From Clostridiales bacterium (GTDB lineage: Bacteria; Bacillota; Clostridia; Lachnospirales; Lachnospiraceae): a DNA stretch of 64,000 bases. The stretch covers positions 48,720-112,719 of the forward strand of contig JAAYHD010000027.1 in assembly GCA_012735495.1 (NCBI GenBank), given 5' to 3'. Position numbers and translations under genes: made by a program. Below, in pieces: positions 28,976 through 38,093 of the stretch. The first letter of the stretch is position 1, and each line of letters opens with the position of its first letter. The notes under the pieces were generated by a model that worked only from the letters and a program-made list of their open reading frames with translations, was not told the DNA's origin and ran no database searches.

Positions 28976-29228
28976 AAAAGAAATTGCAATTAATATTCCC
29001 AATGGATTGGAAGCAAGGCCGGTGGCGCAGCTTGTACAGGTGGCAAGCCAGTTTGAAAGCAGTATTTATGTCGAATACCGGGATAAGAGGATTAATGCAA
29101 AAAGCATAATGGGCATGATGAGCCTTGGCCTTGTGTCGGGAGACAAAGTATTCGTATCTGCCGACGGGCCGGATGAAAAAGATGCCATTAAGAGCATTGA
29201 GAAATATTTAAGCAGTATCAGCGAATAA
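28968..29228 (+). CDS. Crh-like HPr protein with Glu at position 15
   Basis: The ATG at 28968 follows GGAGG and gives 86 residues. The fold markers match HPr: NGLEARPVAQLVQ at residues 12-24 and NAKSIMGMMSLG at 43-54. The histidine that accepts phosphate from enzyme I (position 15) is replaced by glutamate, while Ser46, the HprK target, is kept at exactly position 46. It therefore cannot carry phosphate for sugar transport and should act only as a regulatory cofactor, like Bacillus Crh, which has Gln15. Its place after whiA matches crh. A true HPr would have to be elsewhere in the genome. Confidence 0.88.
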   Translation: MVRKEIAINIPNGLEARPVAQLVQVASQFESSIYVEYRDKRINAKSIMGMMSLGLVSGDKVFVSADGPDEKDAIKSIEKYLSSISE

Positions 29229-29276
29229 TAATATTATAATGACTTAGTTACAGCATAGTGCATAGAGAGGTGCCTG

Positions 29277-30728
29277 ATGACGGAAGGACATACAGCTGGA
29301 AAGCCGAAAAGAAGAAAAAAAAGAACAAAGAGATTAAGTGTAATATTGCTGATTGAGCTCCTGGTATTATTAATAATGGCCGGTTCATATTTTCTTATTA
29401 CAAAATATGGCATGAATGACGGATCTTCGGATAAAACCCCGATTAATAGTGAGAAAAATGATGGAAAAGGCAAAAATAACGACAAGCAGAACACTGAAGA
29501 GGAGCTGTCCCCCGAAGAACTGGAGGCTCTTAGGGAACAGGAAAGACTCATGAGGGAAATTGCCGAAAGGGACGCGCTGATTGAAAAGGCCAAGAAGCTT
29601 ACCTTAAGCTATGATTATGACGGAGCGATAGAACTGATTAGATCCTATCAGGGCAAGGACGGCGGATATGAGGTATATCCCGCTTTGGTTTCGGCACTTA
29701 ACGAATTGGAAAAGGAAAAGGCATCACTGGTTCTTTACGGGGGGTCTTATACCTCCGTTACTCAGATAAACCACATTTTCTTTCATTCGCTGATTGCAGA
29801 TACAAGTAAAGCCTTTGACAATGACTATGACAGCGTAGGATATAACATGTACATGACCACCATAGATGAATTCAAAAAAATGATGCAGAGCATGTATGAG
29901 GACGGTTATGTGCTTGTAAGCGTTCATGACCTTGTAAAGCTGGTTACAGATGAAAACGGCAATACAAAATATGTTCCCGCCGAGATCTATCTTCCGGCAG
30001 GAAAAAAGCCATTTGTGCTGTCACAGGATGATGTAAGCTATTACGAATACATGGAAGGTGACGGCTTCGCTTCAAGGCTGGTTCTTGACGATGACGGGAA
30101 GGTCACTTGTGAGATGATATTGGATGACGGAAGTGTTGTAAGGGGCGCATACGATTTAATACCCATACTGGATGAGTTTGTGGAGGAGCATCCCGATTTC
30201 TCATACAAGGGAGCCAAAGGACTCATAGCCCTTACGGGATATGAAGGAGTCCTGGGATACAGGACCAATGAACTTACATCGCCGACTTATGAACAGGACA
30301 AGGAGACTGTCAAGGAAATCGTAAGGGTAATGAAGGAGAACGGATGGGAATTTGCCTCCCACAGCTACTATCACCGCAATCTTCAGGAAAAATCGGCTGC
30401 GTTCTTAAGGGATGACACCGAACGCTGGAAGAAGGAGGTTGAATCCATAATAGGGCCTACCGATGTGTATGTATTCCCGTTCGGCGTGGATATTGAAACC
30501 ACAATGGACCATTACAAAAGCGAAAAGTACGCCATCCTAAAGGAAGCGGGCTTCAACTTTTTCCATGGTGTATATTCAAAACCATGGATGCATATAAAGA
30601 ATGATTATGTACGTATGACGCGACGGCCGCTGGATGGACAGGCCATGCTCGAGTTTCCCGAGCGGCTGGCGGATTTGTTTGATTTAAATGAAATCATTGA
30701 TCCCGCAAGACCGCCAAAGAACTGGTAA
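29277..30728 (+). CDS. Membrane-anchored polysaccharide deacetylase-like protein
   Basis: The 483-residue protein has an N-terminal basic stretch, a membrane anchor (about residues 20-42) and a charged linker. The extracellular C-terminal domain resembles carbohydrate esterase 4: FVLSQDDVSYY supplies the paired Asp, and FASHSYYHRNL supplies the H-x4-H metal pair. YVFPFGVD follows. It may remove acetyl groups from peptidoglycan or another wall glycan. The active-site order is kept, but the domain is longer than classic NodB enzymes, so activity is not certain. Confidence 0.75.
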   Translation: MTEGHTAGKPKRRKKRTKRLSVILLIELLVLLIMAGSYFLITKYGMNDGSSDKTPINSEKNDGKGKNNDKQNTEEELSPEELEALREQERLMREIAERDALIEKAKKLTLSYDYDGAIELIRSYQGKDGGYEVYPALVSALNELEKEKASLVLYGGSYTSVTQINHIFFHSLIADTSKAFDNDYDSVGYNMYMTTIDEFKKMMQSMYEDGYVLVSVHDLVKLVTDENGNTKYVPAEIYLPAGKKPFVLSQDDVSYYEYMEGDGFASRLVLDDDGKVTCEMILDDGSVVRGAYDLIPILDEFVEEHPDFSYKGAKGLIALTGYEGVLGYRTNELTSPTYEQDKETVKEIVRVMKENGWEFASHSYYHRNLQEKSAAFLRDDTERWKKEVESIIGPTDVYVFPFGVDIETTMDHYKSEKYAILKEAGFNFFHGVYSKPWMHIKNDYVRMTRRPLDGQAMLEFPERLADLFDLNEIIDPARPPKNW

Positions 30729-30759
30729 ACCATAATATCACGAAATCATATGTATGTAT

Positions 30760-30792
30760 GGGAATCCCGGCGATGTCTTGGGATTCCCTTTT
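30760..30792 (+). terminator. Intrinsic terminator before dnaE
   Basis: GGGAATCCC pairs with GGGATTCCC (9 bp, loop of 11), followed directly by TTTT. It closes the hprK-to-deacetylase transcript. Confidence 0.8.
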
Positions 30793-30843
30793 GATTTACA
30801 CGGTCGATAAGGTTATTATCCGTATATGGAAGGGGATGAAGCC

Positions 30844-33800
30844 ATGAAATTCACACACCTGCATCTTCATACCGAATACAGTCTGCTGGATGGGTCCGGA
30901 AAGATCAAGGAGCTTGTTCAGCGCGCTAAGGAGCTTGGTATGGACAGCCTGGCTATTACAGACCATGGGGTAATGTACGGAGTCATTGAATTTTACAAGA
31001 CATGCCTCATGGAGGATATTAAACCAATTATCGGCTGTGAGATATATGTTGCTCCCAATTCGAGATTTGACAGGGAGCCCGGAGCGACCGAAGACCGCTA
31101 CCACCATCTGGTTTTGCTTGCAGAAAACAATCAGGGATACAGGAACCTGATGAAAATTGTCTCGACCGGGTTCCTGGAGGGGTTCTACTATAAACCCCGG
31201 GTTGACAAGGAAGTGCTCCGCAAATACAGCGAAGGCTTGATTGCCCTAAGCGCCTGCCTTGGCGGCGAAGTGCCGGGTTATATAAGAAGGGGCTTTTATG
31301 AGGAAGCAAAGAAGGCCGCCCTAAGCTACAGGGAGATATTCGGAGAGGATAATTTCTTCCTGGAACTTCAGGACCACGGACTTTTGGAGCAGGTCACGGT
31401 TAACCAAAGCCTTATCAGGATATCGAATGAAACCGGAATAAAGCTCGTGGTTACCAATGATGTTCATTATACCTATGAAGGGGATGCCGAATCCCATGAT
31501 ATTCTGCTGTGCATACAGACCCAGAAGAAGGTGTCCGATGAAAACCGCATGCGCTACGAAGGGGGACAGTATTATCTTAAGTCTCCCGAGGAGATGTATG
31601 AATTGTTCCCATATGCCGTGGAAGCATTGGAGAATACATATAAAATCGCGCAGCGCTGCAATGTAACCATAACATTCGGAAAATACCAGCTGCCTGTTTA
31701 TCCGGTTCCGGCGCCTTATACCGCCCATGAATACCTTACAATGCTGTGCAGGGAGGGAATGAGGGAAAGGTATGAGAATGTAACGCCTGAGCTTTGGAAC
31801 CGCATGGAGTACGAACTTAAAACCATAAAGGATATGGGGTTTTCCGATTATTTCCTTATAGTATGGGATTTTATTAAATATGCCAGAGATCATGGCATAA
31901 TGGTCGGCCCCGGAAGAGGCAGCGCCGCGGGCTCCATAGTATCTTACTGCCTGAAAATAACGGATATTGACCCGATAAAATATAATTTGCTGTTTGAGAG
32001 GTTTTTAAATCCAGAAAGGCTTACCATGCCGGATATTGATATCGATTTTTGCTATGAAAGAAGGCAGGAGGTCATAGATTATGTTACGAACAAGTACGGC
32101 AAGGATAAGGTTGTGCAGATAGTTACCTTCGGTACCATGGCTGCCCGGGCGGTTATCAGGGACGTGGGAAGAGCCCTGGACATGCCTTATTCCCAGGTGG
32201 ATGCGGTGGCAAAGATGATACCCACGGAAATAGGAATAACCATCGACAAAGCCCTGGCAATGAATCCGGAGCTTAGGCAAAGCTATGAAGAGAATGAAGA
32301 CATAAGAAGGCTTATTGACATGTCCAGAAGGCTGGAAGGGCTGCCGAGACATACATCGATGCATGCGGCGGGGGTGGTTATAAGCAGGGACAGCATTATA
32401 GAGCATGTTCCGCTGACCCGTTCTTCCGACGACTCAATAACCACCCAATTTCCCATGACCACCCTGGAGGAGCTGGGACTTCTTAAAATGGACTTCCTGG
32501 GGCTTCGAACCCTCACCGTTATACAGAACGCCGTGGACCTTGTCAACAGGGGCAGGACCGATGGGGAAAAGCTTGACATTAATAAAATAGACTATTCGGA
32601 CGAAAAGGTGTATGAGCTAATAAGCTCGGCAAAAACCGAGGGGGTCTTCCAGCTTGAAAGCAGCGGCATGAAGAACTTCATGAAGGAGCTTAAGCCAAGG
32701 ACTTTGGAGGATATAATAGCGGGAATAGCGTTGTACAGGCCGGGGCCGATGGACTTTATCCCGAAATATATTAAAGGGAAGAATGAAGCCGGAAATGTCA
32801 CTTATGACTGCCCGCAGCTTGAGCACATACTGGCACCCACATACGGATGCATAGTGTACCAGGAGCAGGTTATGCAGATTGTCCGGGACCTTGCGGGATA
32901 CAGCTACGGCAGAAGCGATTTGGTCCGCAGGGCCATGGCCAAGAAAAAGGAAGACGTCATGATAAAGGAAAGGAAGACCTTTATCTACGGCGACGAGAAT
33001 GAGAATATACCGGGATGCGTAAGGAACGGCATACCGGAGCATATAGCGAACCATATATTTGACGAGATGCTGGACTTTGCCAAGTACGCGTTCAACAAGT
33101 CCCACGCGGCGGCATACGCGGTTGTTTCATATCAGACCGCCTACCTGAAGTGTTACTATCCTGTGGAATTCATGGCGGCATTGATGACATCGGTAATTGA
33201 TAATCCGGGAAAGGTCGCGCAGTATATATACAGCTGCCGTCAGATGAACATACCGATACTGCCTCCCGATATAAATGAAGGGGATGCCGTTTTTACGGTT
33301 TATAACGGCGCCATCCGGTATGCCCTGTCGGCCATTAAGGGTATCGGAAAACCGGTTATTGAAGCTCTTGTGGCTGAAAGGGAGGCCAACGGGCCTTACC
33401 GCAGCCTGCGGGATTTTGCAGCCCGGCTATCGGGGAAAGAGGTTAATAAAAGGACAATTGAAAGCTTTATAAAGGCCGGCGCATTTTCGAATATCCACAG
33501 CAACAGGCGGCAGCTTATGATGAGCTATGTCCGGATACTGGACCGGATAGCGGAAGAAAAGAAGAGCAGCCTGACCGGCCAGATGAGCCTGTTTGACATG
33601 ACAGGAGAGGATGACAGGCAGGATCAGGACCTGAACCTTCCCGATGTGGAAGAATACAGCAAGGAAGAAATACTGGCATTTGAAAAAGAGGTGCTTGGCA
33701 TATATGTCAGCGGCCATCCCTTGGAGGATTACCAGGATACTATAAATAAAAATGTTACGGCCTTTTCTTACGATTTCATAATTGATGAAGAAACACAAAA

Positions 33801-34332
33801 GCCCAAGGTTGAGGATGGGTTTTTCTACACCATAGGCGGCATGATTACGGCAAAAACCATTAAGACAACCAGGACCAACAGCTTGATGGCATTCATAACT
33901 CTTGAAGACATGTTCGGAACCGTCGAGGTAATAATATTCCCCAAGGATTATGACAGGTACAAGCACATGCTGGAGCCTGACAACAAGGTATTTATTCGCG
34001 GCAGGGCAACCATCGAAGAGGACAAGGATGCGAAGCTCATATGCCAGGATATAATTCCATTTGACAGCGTTCCCAAGGAACTTTGGGTAAGATTTCCGGA
34101 TTATGCAGCTTATCAAAGGGCCGAACGGGAGCTGTACGGTATTCTTGAAGAATATGACGGGAATGATGCGGTTATTATTTACTGTGAGAAAGAAAAAATT
34201 ATGAAGCAGCTGCCGCGGAGCAAGAGCGTTAATGTCTGCAAGGAGCTGGTGGGAAGGCTCAGTGAAATATATACGGGAAAAAATGTTGCAATTGTCGAAA
34301 AGCGTATTGCGTCCGAAGGAAAAATGAATTAG
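30844..34332 (+). CDS. dnaE: DNA polymerase III alpha subunit
   Basis: The ATG at 30844 has AGGGG 8 bases upstream; an ATG at 30826 precedes that site. The 1162-residue protein starts with the PHP domain (FTHLHLHTEYSLLDG). The catalytic palm carries GPGRGSAAGS and PDIDIDF (about residue 397), and a helix-hairpin-helix and an OB domain (TVEVIIFPKDYDRYK) follow. It is of the DnaE type, not PolC, since it lacks an inserted exonuclease. In Firmicutes DnaE extends primers during lagging-strand synthesis. Confidence 0.97.
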   Translation: MKFTHLHLHTEYSLLDGSGKIKELVQRAKELGMDSLAITDHGVMYGVIEFYKTCLMEDIKPIIGCEIYVAPNSRFDREPGATEDRYHHLVLLAENNQGYRNLMKIVSTGFLEGFYYKPRVDKEVLRKYSEGLIALSACLGGEVPGYIRRGFYEEAKKAALSYREIFGEDNFFLELQDHGLLEQVTVNQSLIRISNETGIKLVVTNDVHYTYEGDAESHDILLCIQTQKKVSDENRMRYEGGQYYLKSPEEMYELFPYAVEALENTYKIAQRCNVTITFGKYQLPVYPVPAPYTAHEYLTMLCREGMRERYENVTPELWNRMEYELKTIKDMGFSDYFLIVWDFIKYARDHGIMVGPGRGSAAGSIVSYCLKITDIDPIKYNLLFERFLNPERLTMPDIDIDFCYERRQEVIDYVTNKYGKDKVVQIVTFGTMAARAVIRDVGRALDMPYSQVDAVAKMIPTEIGITIDKALAMNPELRQSYEENEDIRRLIDMSRRLEGLPRHTSMHAAGVVISRDSIIEHVPLTRSSDDSITTQFPMTTLEELGLLKMDFLGLRTLTVIQNAVDLVNRGRTDGEKLDINKIDYSDEKVYELISSAKTEGVFQLESSGMKNFMKELKPRTLEDIIAGIALYRPGPMDFIPKYIKGKNEAGNVTYDCPQLEHILAPTYGCIVYQEQVMQIVRDLAGYSYGRSDLVRRAMAKKKEDVMIKERKTFIYGDENENIPGCVRNGIPEHIANHIFDEMLDFAKYAFNKSHAAAYAVVSYQTAYLKCYYPVEFMAALMTSVIDNPGKVAQYIYSCRQMNIPILPPDINEGDAVFTVYNGAIRYALSAIKGIGKPVIEALVAEREANGPYRSLRDFAARLSGKEVNKRTIESFIKAGAFSNIHSNRRQLMMSYVRILDRIAEEKKSSLTGQMSLFDMTGEDDRQDQDLNLPDVEEYSKEEILAFEKEVLGIYVSGHPLEDYQDTINKNVTAFSYDFIIDEETQKPKVEDGFFYTIGGMITAKTIKTTRTNSLMAFITLEDMFGTVEVIIFPKDYDRYKHMLEPDNKVFIRGRATIEEDKDAKLICQDIIPFDSVPKELWVRFPDYAAYQRAERELYGILEEYDGNDAVIIYCEKEKIMKQLPRSKSVNVCKELVGRLSEIYTGKNVAIVEKRIASEGKMN

Positions 34333-34370
34333 AATACAGTAATGTAATTTTATAACGGAGGTCATCTTAT

Positions 34371-35354
34371 ATGAACAAAAAGATATCGACAATCGGTGTT
34401 TTAACCAGCGGCGGAGATGCACCGGGCATGAATGCCGCAATACGTGCCGTTGTCAGAACGGCCCTGGCAGAGGGCATTAACGTCAAAGGTATCAGGAGAG
34501 GGTTTTTGGGGTTACTTGAAGAAGATATATATGATATGAAATCAAAGCATGTATCGGATATTATCCAAAGGGGCGGAACAATCCTTTACACAGCCCGCTG
34601 TCCCGAATTTGTCCTGCCCGAGCTTCAGGACGAGGCTGCGGAGATATTAAGGGACAATGGAATAGACGGACTGGTCGTCATTGGGGGAGACGGCTCATTC
34701 AAGGGCGCAGCCGCCTTGGCAAAACGCGGTATTAATACCGTAGGTGTTCCAGGAACCATCGACCTGGATATTGCCTGCACGGATTATACCATCGGTTTTG
34801 ATACGGCTATAAATACTGCGGTTGAGACCATTGACAAGGTCAGGGACACATCCACATCCCATGAAAGATGCAGTATTATAGAGGTAATGGGAAGACATGC
34901 CGGCCATATCGCCCTGTGGTGCGGTATAGCCAACGGCGCCGAGGAGATAATCATTGCCGAACGCTATGACTACGATGAGGTAAAAATCATCAAGAGAATC
35001 AACAAGAGAAGAGAAACCGGCAAGAAGCATTATATCATCATTAATGCTGAAGGTGTCGGTGATTCCGAGAACATGGCAAAGCGAATCGAAGCCGCGACAG
35101 GAATGGAAACCAGGGCAACCATAATCGGACATGCTCAAAGAGGAGGAAGCCCTACGGCAAGGGACCGCGTATATGCGTCCGTTATGGGAGCAAAAGCTGT
35201 GGATTTGCTTATTGCCGGAGCTTCAAACCGTGTTGTTGCCTATAAGAACGGCCAGTTTGTCGATTATGACATTGACGAAGCCCTGAAGATGACCAAGGAC
35301 ATCAATCAGTATATGTATGAACTGTCCATGAGGCTTTCAAGAGGATCATATTAG
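34371..35354 (+). CDS. pfkA: ATP-dependent 6-phosphofructokinase
   Basis: The 327-residue protein has GVLTSGGDAPGMNAAIRA, GGDGSFKGA (Gly after Asp marks ATP use rather than pyrophosphate), the catalytic TIDLDIACTDYTIGFDT, and MGRHAGHIAL. The second residue after the catalytic Asp is Leu where many PfkA have Asn. It converts fructose-6-phosphate to the bisphosphate, the committed step of glycolysis. GGAGG lies before the ATG. It follows dnaE by 38 bases and is probably co-transcribed. Confidence 0.96.
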   Translation: MNKKISTIGVLTSGGDAPGMNAAIRAVVRTALAEGINVKGIRRGFLGLLEEDIYDMKSKHVSDIIQRGGTILYTARCPEFVLPELQDEAAEILRDNGIDGLVVIGGDGSFKGAAALAKRGINTVGVPGTIDLDIACTDYTIGFDTAINTAVETIDKVRDTSTSHERCSIIEVMGRHAGHIALWCGIANGAEEIIIAERYDYDEVKIIKRINKRRETGKKHYIIINAEGVGDSENMAKRIEAATGMETRATIIGHAQRGGSPTARDRVYASVMGAKAVDLLIAGASNRVVAYKNGQFVDYDIDEALKMTKDINQYMYELSMRLSRGSY

Positions 35355-35377
35355 AATAATCCGACAGGAGAATTAAG

Positions 35378-37123
35378 ATGACTAAAAGGACGAAGAAATT
35401 TTTGTCTTACTATAAGCCATATCTTGGCTTATTCGCGGCAGACATGTTCTTTGCCCTCTTAGCCTCGTTAATATCCCTGGTATATCCGATGATAGTCAGG
35501 TATATTACCAACAATGTACTGGTGAATTACGATATATCGGAGGCGGCACCGGTCATTATAAAGCTGCTCTTTGCAATGCTTGGCCTGGCGGCTTTGGAGT
35601 ATGCATGCACATATTTTACCGTTTATAAAGGACACATGATGGGCGCAAAGATGGAATACGACATGCGTAATGACATCTTTGAGCACCTTCAGAAGCTGTC
35701 CTTTAGCTTTTATGACAATCAAAAAACGGGCCAGCTGATGTCCAGGATTGCAAATGACCTGTTTGACGTAACGGAGCTGTGCCATCACGGGCCGGAGGAC
35801 ATATTTATATCTCTCATCAAGTTTGCAGGAGCCTTTGTCATACTGATACAGGTAAATGTGCCGCTCACAATGATAGTCTTTGCGTTTATTCCGATCATGT
35901 TCGTATTTGCCGTATTCATGAGAGGCAGGATGCGTAAGGCATTCAGGAAGAACAGGGAAAGAATAGCCGATATCAATGCGCAGATTGAAGATAATCTATC
36001 GGGGATCAGGGTTGTAAAATCCTTCGCCAATGAAGAGCTGGAGATTGACAAGTTCCGAAAAGGAAACGCAAGGTTTGTTGACAGCAAGCAGTACAGCTAC
36101 CGGACCCTTGGGGAATTTCATTCCGGGCTTACTCTTTTTACGGCCTTGATTAATATTGCCGTGATAGCAGGCGGAAGCCTTTTCATAGCGAAAAAGGTTA
36201 TAAATGTCGGTGACTTGCTGACATTCATGCTGTATGTCAATACTTTGGTAGATCCCGTCAAGAAGCTGATAAATTTCACCGAGCAGTTTCAGAACGGCAT
36301 GTCGGGGTATAACCGCTTTTATGAGATCCTGGAGATTGAACCGGATATAGTGGACAGCCCGAAAGCCGTTGAGCTTAAGGATGTAAAAGGTGAGATAGAA
36401 TTTAAGAACGTATCGTTTAAATACAACGACAGTACCGGGAATATACTCACCAACATTAATTTAAAGGTAAAGCCGGGAGAGTTTATCGCCCTGGTCGGTT
36501 CCTCCGGTGTCGGAAAGACCACCATGTGCAGCCTGATACCCAGGTTTTATGAGGTTACCGGCGGAACTATAACGGTTGACGGGATGGACATCAGGAATAT
36601 TAAGCTTAAGTCCCTCCGGAACAATATCGGTATTGTACAGCAGGACGTATACCTGTTTTCCGGTACCGTGCTTGACAATATAAGGTACGGCAAGGCCGAC
36701 GCTACGGAAGAGGAAATCATTATGGCGGCCAAGAACGCCAATGCCCATGATTTTATCAAGGAGCTTCCGGACGGATATTTTACGGATATCGGACAGAGGG
36801 GCGTCAAGCTGTCGGGAGGTCAGAAGCAGAGAATAAGCATAGCCAGGGTATTCCTAAAGAACCCGCCAATTCTGATATTTGATGAGGCAACCTCATCCCT
36901 GGACAACGAAAGTGAAAGAGTGGTACAGGAATCCCTGGAAAGGCTGGCAAAGGACAGGACCACGTTTGTAATTGCCCACAGGCTTTCAACAATCAAGAAC
37001 GCGGACAGGATAGTGGTGCTGACCGAGGACGGCATAGGGGAAACCGGTACCCATGAAGAGCTGCTTAAAAGGAACGGAGTATACGCGGGACTATATAAGT
37101 TATCATATCAAAAGCAGGAATAA
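35378..37123 (+). CDS. ABC exporter, fused membrane and ATPase domains
   Basis: The 581-residue half-transporter has six membrane helices (residues about 15-310) followed by an ATPase domain. The ATPase shows Walker A GSSGVGKTT, signature LSGGQKQR, Walker B ILIFDEATSSLD and the H-loop IAHRLST. It resembles MsbA/LmrA-type exporters of lipids, peptides or drugs, which work as homodimers. No partner half-transporter is adjacent. The substrate cannot be inferred. The gene begins 23 bases after pfkA. Confidence 0.88.
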   Translation: MTKRTKKFLSYYKPYLGLFAADMFFALLASLISLVYPMIVRYITNNVLVNYDISEAAPVIIKLLFAMLGLAALEYACTYFTVYKGHMMGAKMEYDMRNDIFEHLQKLSFSFYDNQKTGQLMSRIANDLFDVTELCHHGPEDIFISLIKFAGAFVILIQVNVPLTMIVFAFIPIMFVFAVFMRGRMRKAFRKNRERIADINAQIEDNLSGIRVVKSFANEELEIDKFRKGNARFVDSKQYSYRTLGEFHSGLTLFTALINIAVIAGGSLFIAKKVINVGDLLTFMLYVNTLVDPVKKLINFTEQFQNGMSGYNRFYEILEIEPDIVDSPKAVELKDVKGEIEFKNVSFKYNDSTGNILTNINLKVKPGEFIALVGSSGVGKTTMCSLIPRFYEVTGGTITVDGMDIRNIKLKSLRNNIGIVQQDVYLFSGTVLDNIRYGKADATEEEIIMAAKNANAHDFIKELPDGYFTDIGQRGVKLSGGQKQRISIARVFLKNPPILIFDEATSSLDNESERVVQESLERLAKDRTTFVIAHRLSTIKNADRIVVLTEDGIGETGTHEELLKRNGVYAGLYKLSYQKQE

Positions 37124-37187
37124 CCGTGCCGGTATCATATACAGTGCGGCATGCCACAATAATGGAAGTAGAAAAATCACATAAACG

Positions 37188-37217
37188 GGGACAGCCAACA
37201 AGGTTGTCCCTGATTTT
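37188..37217 (+). terminator. Intrinsic terminator after the ABC exporter
   Basis: GGGACAGCC pairs with GGTTGTCCC (9 bp including one G-T pair) around loop AACAA, followed by TGATTTTA. The T-run is short. Confidence 0.6.
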
Positions 37218-37388
37218 ACACGGCGTTTCCATATTTACGAACTGCCGGTTCGGCATGGGGTAAGGGGTTTGTTCCGGCAGGACGAAGCCGGTTTTGACTT
37301 GTCGCTTTTCTTAACGGCGGGCCAGCCTCGGTTGTGTAGGGCCAATAATGTGAATATAATGCAAAAATATTGGTTTTATGCGATTTAT
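37218..37388 (+). other. Non-coding stretch between exporter terminator and sigma promoter
   Basis: No convincing gene is present; the open frame here has no family features. A small hairpin CCGGC/GCCGG followed by TTTT lies at 37274-37295. The segment 37220-37350 is more GC-rich than the AT-rich flank after it, and could be a decayed gene remnant or a structured RNA. I recognise no known riboswitch. Confidence 0.3.
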
Positions 37389-37416
37389 GGAACTAATTAT
37401 AACCCGATAACGTCTA
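37389..37416 (+). promoter_or_regulatory. ECF-sigma-type promoter upstream of the sigma gene
   Basis: GGAACT (37389-37394), a 16-base spacer and CGTCTA (37411-37416) fit the general ECF promoter pattern of an AAC-type -35 and a CGTC -10 with 16-17 bases between. It leaves a leader of about 120 bases before the ATG at 37545. It suggests autoregulation. Confidence 0.6.
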
Positions 37417-37544
37417 ATGTATGGACGGGGAAAGTTGATTACGGCATCCAAAATTACATTTACATTATCATACCGTACATGTATACTATAACTAGCTTGA
37501 ATTTCTTCGACAGAAGAACAGGTATGGTATAGGGGGATTATTGG

Positions 37545-38093
37545 ATGCATAGAGAAATTCAAAACGGACACTCCGAGCTTTCTCCTGCGTATGAGATCGA
37601 AAGCCTGATAAGGGAATACGGCAACGACGTGCTAAGAACCGCATATATGTACGTCAAGGATATTCATACTGCGGAAGACATATTCCAGGAGGTTTTTATA
37701 AAGGTTAATCAAAAGCTTTCCACATTCGAAGGCAATTCCAGCATCAAGACCTGGATAATCAGAATCACCATCAATACGTGCAAGGATTATTTAAAAAGCG
37801 CCTATAACAGAAGAGTGGTCCCCATGATGGAATACCAGGAGGACTCAATTGTTGGTGAATCCGAGTACAATGAGGTCGAGATTCAGGATATTAATCATTT
37901 GGTAAAGGAAACAGTCCTTTCCCTGCCTGCTAAATACAGAGAGGTTGTTATATGCGTTTACTTTCATGAGATGACGATAGCGGAAGCGGCTCAGGCACTT
38001 AATATTGCCGAAGGGACCGCAAAAAGCAGGCTTTCGAGAGCAAGGCAAAAGCTGAAAGAATTGTTGGAAGGGAGGGTATCGGATGAATTCTAA
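37545..38093 (+). CDS. ECF-type RNA polymerase sigma factor
   Basis: The 182-residue protein has sigma region 2 (YVKDIHTAEDIFQEVFIKV, then WIIRITINTCKDYLK) and region 4 (LPAKYREVVICVYFHEM, then IAEGTAKSRLSRARQKL), with no region 3. This is the SigW/SigV type that responds to envelope stress. AGGGGG precedes the ATG. The next gene overlaps its end by 11 bases and encodes a probable membrane anti-sigma factor. The matching promoter upstream points to positive autoregulation. Confidence 0.92.
   Translation: MHREIQNGHSELSPAYEIESLIREYGNDVLRTAYMYVKDIHTAEDIFQEVFIKVNQKLSTFEGNSSIKTWIIRITINTCKDYLKSAYNRRVVPMMEYQEDSIVGESEYNEVEIQDINHLVKETVLSLPAKYREVVICVYFHEMTIAEAAQALNIAEGTAKSRLSRARQKLKELLEGRVSDEF

Noticed and set aside
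33427..34440. 337-codon open frame on the - strand
   Set aside because: Antisense to the end of dnaE and start of pfkA, both certain genes; composition rich in F, I, Y, H and C as in shadows.
34371..35354. Pyrophosphate-dependent phosphofructokinase
   Set aside because: The GGDGS segment with Gly after Asp indicates ATP use; the pyrophosphate type has GGDD.
37269..37532. Possible 87-residue gene before the sigma factor
   Set aside because: No ribosome site, no protein-like pattern, and it would overlap the ECF promoter.
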